From contig CAMZFJ010000067.1 in assembly GCA_947306025.1 (NCBI GenBank), positions 1-7,912 on the forward strand: a stretch of DNA of 7,912 nt. Reading direction: 5' to 3'. The number at the start of each line of letters is the position of its first letter. Position 1 is the first letter of the stretch. The notes under the pieces are model-generated. The model had not been told where the DNA came from, did no database searches, and worked only from the letters and a program-made list of their open reading frames with translations. The stretch comes from an uncultured Fibrobacter sp. (GTDB lineage Bacteria; Fibrobacterota; Fibrobacteria; Fibrobacterales; Fibrobacteraceae). Shown piece by piece: positions 5,752-7,912 of the stretch. The position numbers were made by a program, and so were the translations under genes.

Positions 5752-7912
5752 ATGAATACGAAAAAATCATTTGCTGAAAAATTTTCCAAGTGGTATATCC
5801 CTCTCATTTGCCGTCATAAATATGCGGCCTTAGCTTTTTATATTATCCTTGCGCTCATCCTTGCGTTCCCGATTCTTGTGAAGCCGGGACTCAAACTGGA
5901 TGCGGACCTTTCGCATCTATTGCCCGAAGATACGCCGAGTGTGAAGGCGCTTGAAGAATCTTACGAACGCTTTGGCAGTACCGACCGATTCATGATCGCC
6001 ATCCAGAGTGAAAGCGTGGAGTTGGCCGCTGCGTTGCAGGATTCAATTCAGGATTACATCCACAAAAATTGGCAAGGGGATTTCGTCTCTACGCAGGTGG
6101 ATAACGATAACCAGTTCTTCAAGGACAACGCGCTTTTGTACCTCCCGGTCAAGCACCTTGAAAACATCCGCGATAACCTTGAAGACTTGCAACTCGAAAT
6201 TGGCCGCAAGAATGGCCCGCTTGTGGTTGACTTGCTGGGCGATGGAACTGCCGATTCTGCGAATGGTGAAGCGAGTGCAAAAAAAGAACGCGTTTGGTTC
6301 GATGCAAATTTGCCGATGGAGCTTGGCCTTCCCGAAGAAGCGGTGAGTGCTTTCGATGCATTCTTTAAAAAGAAAGAAACTGTAGAACCTGAAACGGGGA
6401 AAAGGGAATGGAACCCGAAGGCTTATCTCCCGGATAGCTTGAAGAACCGTTTGATCGGTTCTCCGGAACCGGATAGCACGGGCAAAATTCTCTTTAATGC
6501 GGTGGTGAATGCAAAGCTTATCAAGCCTTCGACCGATTATGAATTTGTGACGAAAATCTTGGCAAAGACCGATGAACTTTTGACTTATTTCCGTAGCAAG
6601 CAATACCCGGTGCCGACGCGATTCACGGTTGAAGGAACTTACGAAGGCTTGAAAGAAGTCGACGAAGTCGCTAACGACAGTATTTTCTCGTTTGGCATTA
6701 GCCTTGTTTTGATTTTCCTCTTGACCGCATTCTTCTTCAGGAGCGTGAAGGGCCCGATTCTCGTGACCGGTTCTGTGCTTTACGCTTGCCTCCCGACGCT
6801 TGCGTTTACGGCGCTTTTCTATGGCAAGTTGAATCCGTTTACGGTGTTCGTGGCTTCGATTATTTTGGGCATTGGTATTGACTATTCCATTCACATTTTG
6901 GGTAATGCGCAGAAACTTTTGAACAAGTACAGTTCTTTGGAAGAAGTTCTCGAAGAGACGCAGCGCAAGATGCTCAAGCCGTTCATCTTGGCAAGCTTTA
7001 CGACGATTGCCGCGTTCCTTACACTTTTGGTTGCACACTTCCGCGGATTCTACGAATTCGGCATTGTGGCATCGATGGGTGTCCTCTTTAGTATGATGAC
7101 CTCAGTGCTGGTGTTGCCGGTGTTTGTCGCTTGCATGGGCAGAATCCCTGCTGCTCCGAACAATTCGCTGTTGCCCAAATCCTGGAGCGAAAAGCAAATT
7201 TATGGTTTTTTCAAGCGTTTGGCATTGATTGGCTTTGTGCTTGGCGCCGTGTCATTGTATTTTGCTCCGCATGTGGATTTTGAACACAACTTGAAGAACT
7301 TGCGCCGCGTGCATACGGATAAGGTTATCCCAGCTGCCGAAAAGAAAATTTCGACCAAGGTGACTCGCGCCACGAACCGTGCCGTGACTTCTACGCCTGC
7401 GGCGGTGATGGGTTCTAAGTCCGAACAGCTTGACAAGCTTTATGACACGTTGATGATTCGACTCCATGACGAAAAGGATCCTCTGCTCGGTAGTTTCCTT
7501 ACGCTCAAGAGCTTTGTGCCGCCTGCGGATTCCCAGGAAAAGCGCCTTGAAGTCATCGAAGAAATTCGCGACTTAGTCGAAGCGCGCGTCTTTGACAAGG
7601 CCGAAGGCGAAGATTCAACGAACGTGCAAACGCTTCGCAAGTTGGCTCAAGTCGAAAAAACGTTTACGGCTGAAGACGTTCCGTCTTGGACGCTCGACTT
7701 GCTCCGTGAAAAGGACGGCACTTACGGCAAGATTGGCTTTATTTACGGCGACTTCCCGAGCTGGGATGCTCATGCGCTGCACCGCTTCCAGGAACGCTAT
7801 GGCAACTGGAATTTTGATGGCGAACGCTTGCGTACGTTCTCTTCGCAGTTCATTTTGTCGGACGTGATTGAATCGGTGAAGGCCGATAGCTTTAATTTGG
7901 CCTCGGTCATTG
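5752..7912 (+). CDS. MMPL/RND superfamily transporter (partial, C-terminus off window)
   Basis: The frame is open for 720 codons to the right edge. It shows the first half of the RND/MMPL fold: TM1 (about 24-44), a large periplasmic loop (45-313) opening with DADLSHLLPEDTPSVKALEE, typical of this family, then TM2 (314-331), TM3 (336-357), TM4 (363-383), TM5 (410-428), TM6 (437-461) and TM7 (490-504). A second periplasmic domain (505-714) follows, with TM8 apparently starting at the edge. TM4 carries GIGIDYS (373-379); the Asp377-Tyr378 pair corresponds to the proton-relay position of MmpL-type pumps. These proton-driven transporters move lipids or other hydrophobic molecules across or out of the inner membrane. 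It follows the LTA-synthase-like gene by 78 bp, suggesting but not proving an envelope role. ATG 5752 keeps a short basic N-terminus before TM1. Confidence 0.88.
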   Translation, partial: MNTKKSFAEKFSKWYIPLICRHKYAALAFYIILALILAFPILVKPGLKLDADLSHLLPEDTPSVKALEESYERFGSTDRFMIAIQSESVELAAALQDSIQDYIHKNWQGDFVSTQVDNDNQFFKDNALLYLPVKHLENIRDNLEDLQLEIGRKNGPLVVDLLGDGTADSANGEASAKKERVWFDANLPMELGLPEEAVSAFDAFFKKKETVEPETGKREWNPKAYLPDSLKNRLIGSPEPDSTGKILFNAVVNAKLIKPSTDYEFVTKILAKTDELLTYFRSKQYPVPTRFTVEGTYEGLKEVDEVANDSIFSFGISLVLIFLLTAFFFRSVKGPILVTGSVLYACLPTLAFTALFYGKLNPFTVFVASIILGIGIDYSIHILGNAQKLLNKYSSLEEVLEETQRKMLKPFILASFTTIAAFLTLLVAHFRGFYEFGIVASMGVLFSMMTSVLVLPVFVACMGRIPAAPNNSLLPKSWSEKQIYGFFKRLALIGFVLGAVSLYFAPHVDFEHNLKNLRRVHTDKVIPAAEKKISTKVTRATNRAVTSTPAAVMGSKSEQLDKLYDTLMIRLHDEKDPLLGSFLTLKSFVPPADSQEKRLEVIEEIRDLVEARVFDKAEGEDSTNVQTLRKLAQVEKTFTAEDVPSWTLDLLREKDGTYGKIGFIYGDFPSWDAHALHRFQERYGNWNFDGERLRTFSSQFILSDVIESVKADSFNLASVI

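Noticed and set aside
6043..7038. 331-codon open frame on the minus strand
   Set aside because: It lies opposite the MMPL gene, whose own frame is open for 720 codons with clear membrane segments and family motifs. The minus-strand translation is rich in Arg, His and Gln without any domain pattern.

Overview
The window looks like chromosomal DNA of a fibre-degrading Fibrobacter (F. succinogenes or a close relative). Three things point there: a secreted lipoprotein with a polyserine linker and a C-terminal FISUMP domain (Fibrobacter succinogenes major paralogous domain), a GH10 xylanase-type protein with wording typical of Fibrobacter GH10 enzymes, and moderate GC coding sequence with AT-rich intergenic gaps. 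This is family recognition from memory, not a database match.

Layout: (1) 1-898, minus strand, is the N-terminal 299 residues of a secreted GH10 protein that runs off the left edge. (2) 899-1062 is a divergent, AT-rich promoter region holding a perfect 14-bp palindrome, a 9-bp inverted repeat and a 10-bp direct repeat. (3) 1063-3273, plus strand, is the polyserine/FISUMP lipoprotein. (4) 3320-3694 is a small membrane protein. (5) 3739-5673 is a membrane-anchored LTA-synthase-type phospho-transferase of the sulfatase/alkaline phosphatase superfamily. (6) 5752-7912 is the N-terminal 720 residues of an MMPL/RND-type transporter that runs off the right edge. Genes 3-6 are co-directional with gaps of 46, 44 and 78 bp and no convincing terminator, so they could be partly co-transcribed, although promoter-like boxes precede 3739 and 5752.

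The left part (GH10 protein and FISUMP lipoprotein) fits plant-cell-wall interaction at the cell surface. The right part (small membrane protein, LTA-synthase-like enzyme, MMPL transporter) looks like an envelope-building group. A functional link among these three is inferred from adjacency only.

The most notable observation is that the GH10 protein has glutamine where the family has its catalytic glutamate nucleophile, and valine where it has the -2 subsite lysine, while nearly all other active-site residues remain. It may be a non-hydrolytic xylan-binding pseudoenzyme. Second are a three-copy small Cys-pair module in the FISUMP lipoprotein and the palindrome in the divergent promoter region. 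I saw no RNA genes, CRISPR arrays, insertion sequences or phage genes.
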